From Bacteroidetes bacterium UBA1860 (GTDB lineage: Bacteria > Bacteroidota > Rhodothermia > Balneolales > Balneolaceae), in contig DDIC01000063.1 in assembly GCA_002338335.1 (NCBI GenBank), forward strand, positions 20,827 to 26,756: a stretch of DNA of 5,930 nucleotides, in the 5' to 3' direction. The translations under genes were made by a program, and so were the position numbers. The notes under the pieces were generated by a model, which worked only from the letters and a program-made list of their open reading frames with translations, was not told the DNA's origin and did not search any database. Numbering within the stretch: position 1 is the first letter of the stretch; each line of letters starts with the position of its first letter. This document shows, in pieces, positions 5,374 to 5,930 of the stretch.

Positions 5374-5930
5374 ATGTTAGATATCCAACGACTTCGTGAA
5401 TTTTCCGACGCTATCAAGCAAGGGATGCTCGCCAAAGGTGAAACAGACACATCCTTGGTAGACAAAGCCATTCAAGCAGATGAAACCTGGCGCCATGCTG
5501 TTGCTGAGCTTGATACCAAAAGAGCAGAGGCCAATAAACAAGCAAAAGAGATCGGCCAATTGATGGCACAAGGCAAAAAAGCCGAAGCCGAAGCCATCAT
5601 TGCTAAGACAGGGGAGGCAAAGGAGGCATTAAAAGCCCTTGAAGAGGGGCTTTCTGAGTTAAAAGAGACCCGCGACGGGTACTTATTGCGTATTCCTAAT
5701 GTCCCGCATGAGTCTGTTCCGGTTGGAAAAACACCTGAGGATAATCAACCTATACACCATCATGGAGAGGCCCTCTCAGAGTCTTGGAGAAAACCCCATT
5801 GGGAGATTGCCGAGGAGCAGGGGTGGATTGATTTCAAACGAGGTGTAAAAGTGACTGGCGCGGGATTCCCATTTTATGTTGGACCCATTGCTCGACTTCA
5901 AAGAGCCTTAATCCAATCTTTCTTAGACAC
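5374..5930 (+). CDS. serS: Seryl-tRNA synthetase, N-terminal part (3' end outside window)
   Basis: SerRS charges tRNA-Ser with serine using ATP in the cytoplasm. The 185 complete codons present begin MLDIQRLRE, the usual family start. They contain the antiparallel coiled-coil arm that contacts the tRNA long variable arm (about 28-103, rich in Ala/Glu/Lys). The linker IPNVPHESVPVGKTPEDN (107-124) follows. The beginning of the class II catalytic domain is PHWEIAEEQGWIDFKRGVKVTGAGFPFY (141-168), then ARLQRALIQSFLD (173-185) leading into motif 1. Motifs 2 and 3 must lie beyond the window. The reading frame is open to the right edge with no stop. The ATG at 5374 is well fixed by the conserved MLDI start. 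No Shine-Dalgarno sequence precedes it, and a TACCTTTT box lies only 5 nt upstream. It is divergent from the Lrp-type regulator. Confidence 0.97.
   Translation, partial: MLDIQRLREFSDAIKQGMLAKGETDTSLVDKAIQADETWRHAVAELDTKRAEANKQAKEIGQLMAQGKKAEAEAIIAKTGEAKEALKALEEGLSELKETRDGYLLRIPNVPHESVPVGKTPEDNQPIHHHGEALSESWRKPHWEIAEEQGWIDFKRGVKVTGAGFPFYVGPIARLQRALIQSFLD

Noticed and set aside
5377..5571. Minus-strand open frame of 64 codons opposite the serS start
   Set aside because: It is antisense to the conserved SerRS coiled-coil arm, whose frame is open to the window edge.
1..5930. Mobile element, CRISPR, prophage, tRNA/rRNA or defence system
   Set aside because: No spaced direct repeats, terminal inverted repeats, transposase or integrase motifs, or RNA gene signatures were seen. 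All long frames are core genes or the membrane protein.

Overview
The window looks like a chromosomal housekeeping segment from a member of the Bacteroidota/FCB group (Bacteroidota, Balneolota or Rhodothermota). The main evidence is the sigma-54 N-terminus (LSPQQIQ..KLLQLPTLAFEQR), which closely resembles the Bacteroidota form of RpoN. Supporting evidence is the Obg protein without a C-terminal OCT domain, weak or absent Shine-Dalgarno sequences at several genes, and a perfect match to the Bacteroidota -7 promoter element (TAnnTTTG) upstream of the Lrp-type regulator. The taxonomic call is an inference from remembered family patterns, not from a database search.

Layout, left to right. Positions 1-565 (+) are the 3' part of obg, a ribosome-assembly GTPase cut by the window edge. 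dprA (+, about 570-1697) follows at once and encodes the RecA-loading, single-strand-DNA-binding protein of natural transformation and recombination. After a 37-bp gap comes rpoN (+, 1735-3318), encoding sigma-54. These three genes are tightly packed, point the same way and are probably co-transcribed. On the minus strand, an Lrp/AsnC-family regulator (5189-4701) overlaps a gene for an exported, tryptophan-rich polytopic membrane protein of unknown function (4704-3313). The membrane protein gene runs into the end of rpoN, and both stop codons lie in one 6-bp palindrome, TCATGA. To the right, serS (+, from 5374) encodes seryl-tRNA synthetase and runs off the window.

The only sizeable non-coding stretch is the 184-bp divergent region between the regulator gene and serS (5190-5373). 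It holds a candidate -7 element and ribosome binding site for the regulator gene, an AT-rich imperfect inverted repeat that could be an operator, and a possible leaderless start for serS.

No mobile element, CRISPR array, tRNA/rRNA gene or defence system was seen. The least understood part is the regulator-membrane protein pair. Its C-terminal half faintly resembles Bacteroidota DUF4271 membrane proteins, and its roughly 210-residue exported N-terminal part is unrecognised. The rest is ordinary core genome with some sequence peculiarities in DprA and RpoN.
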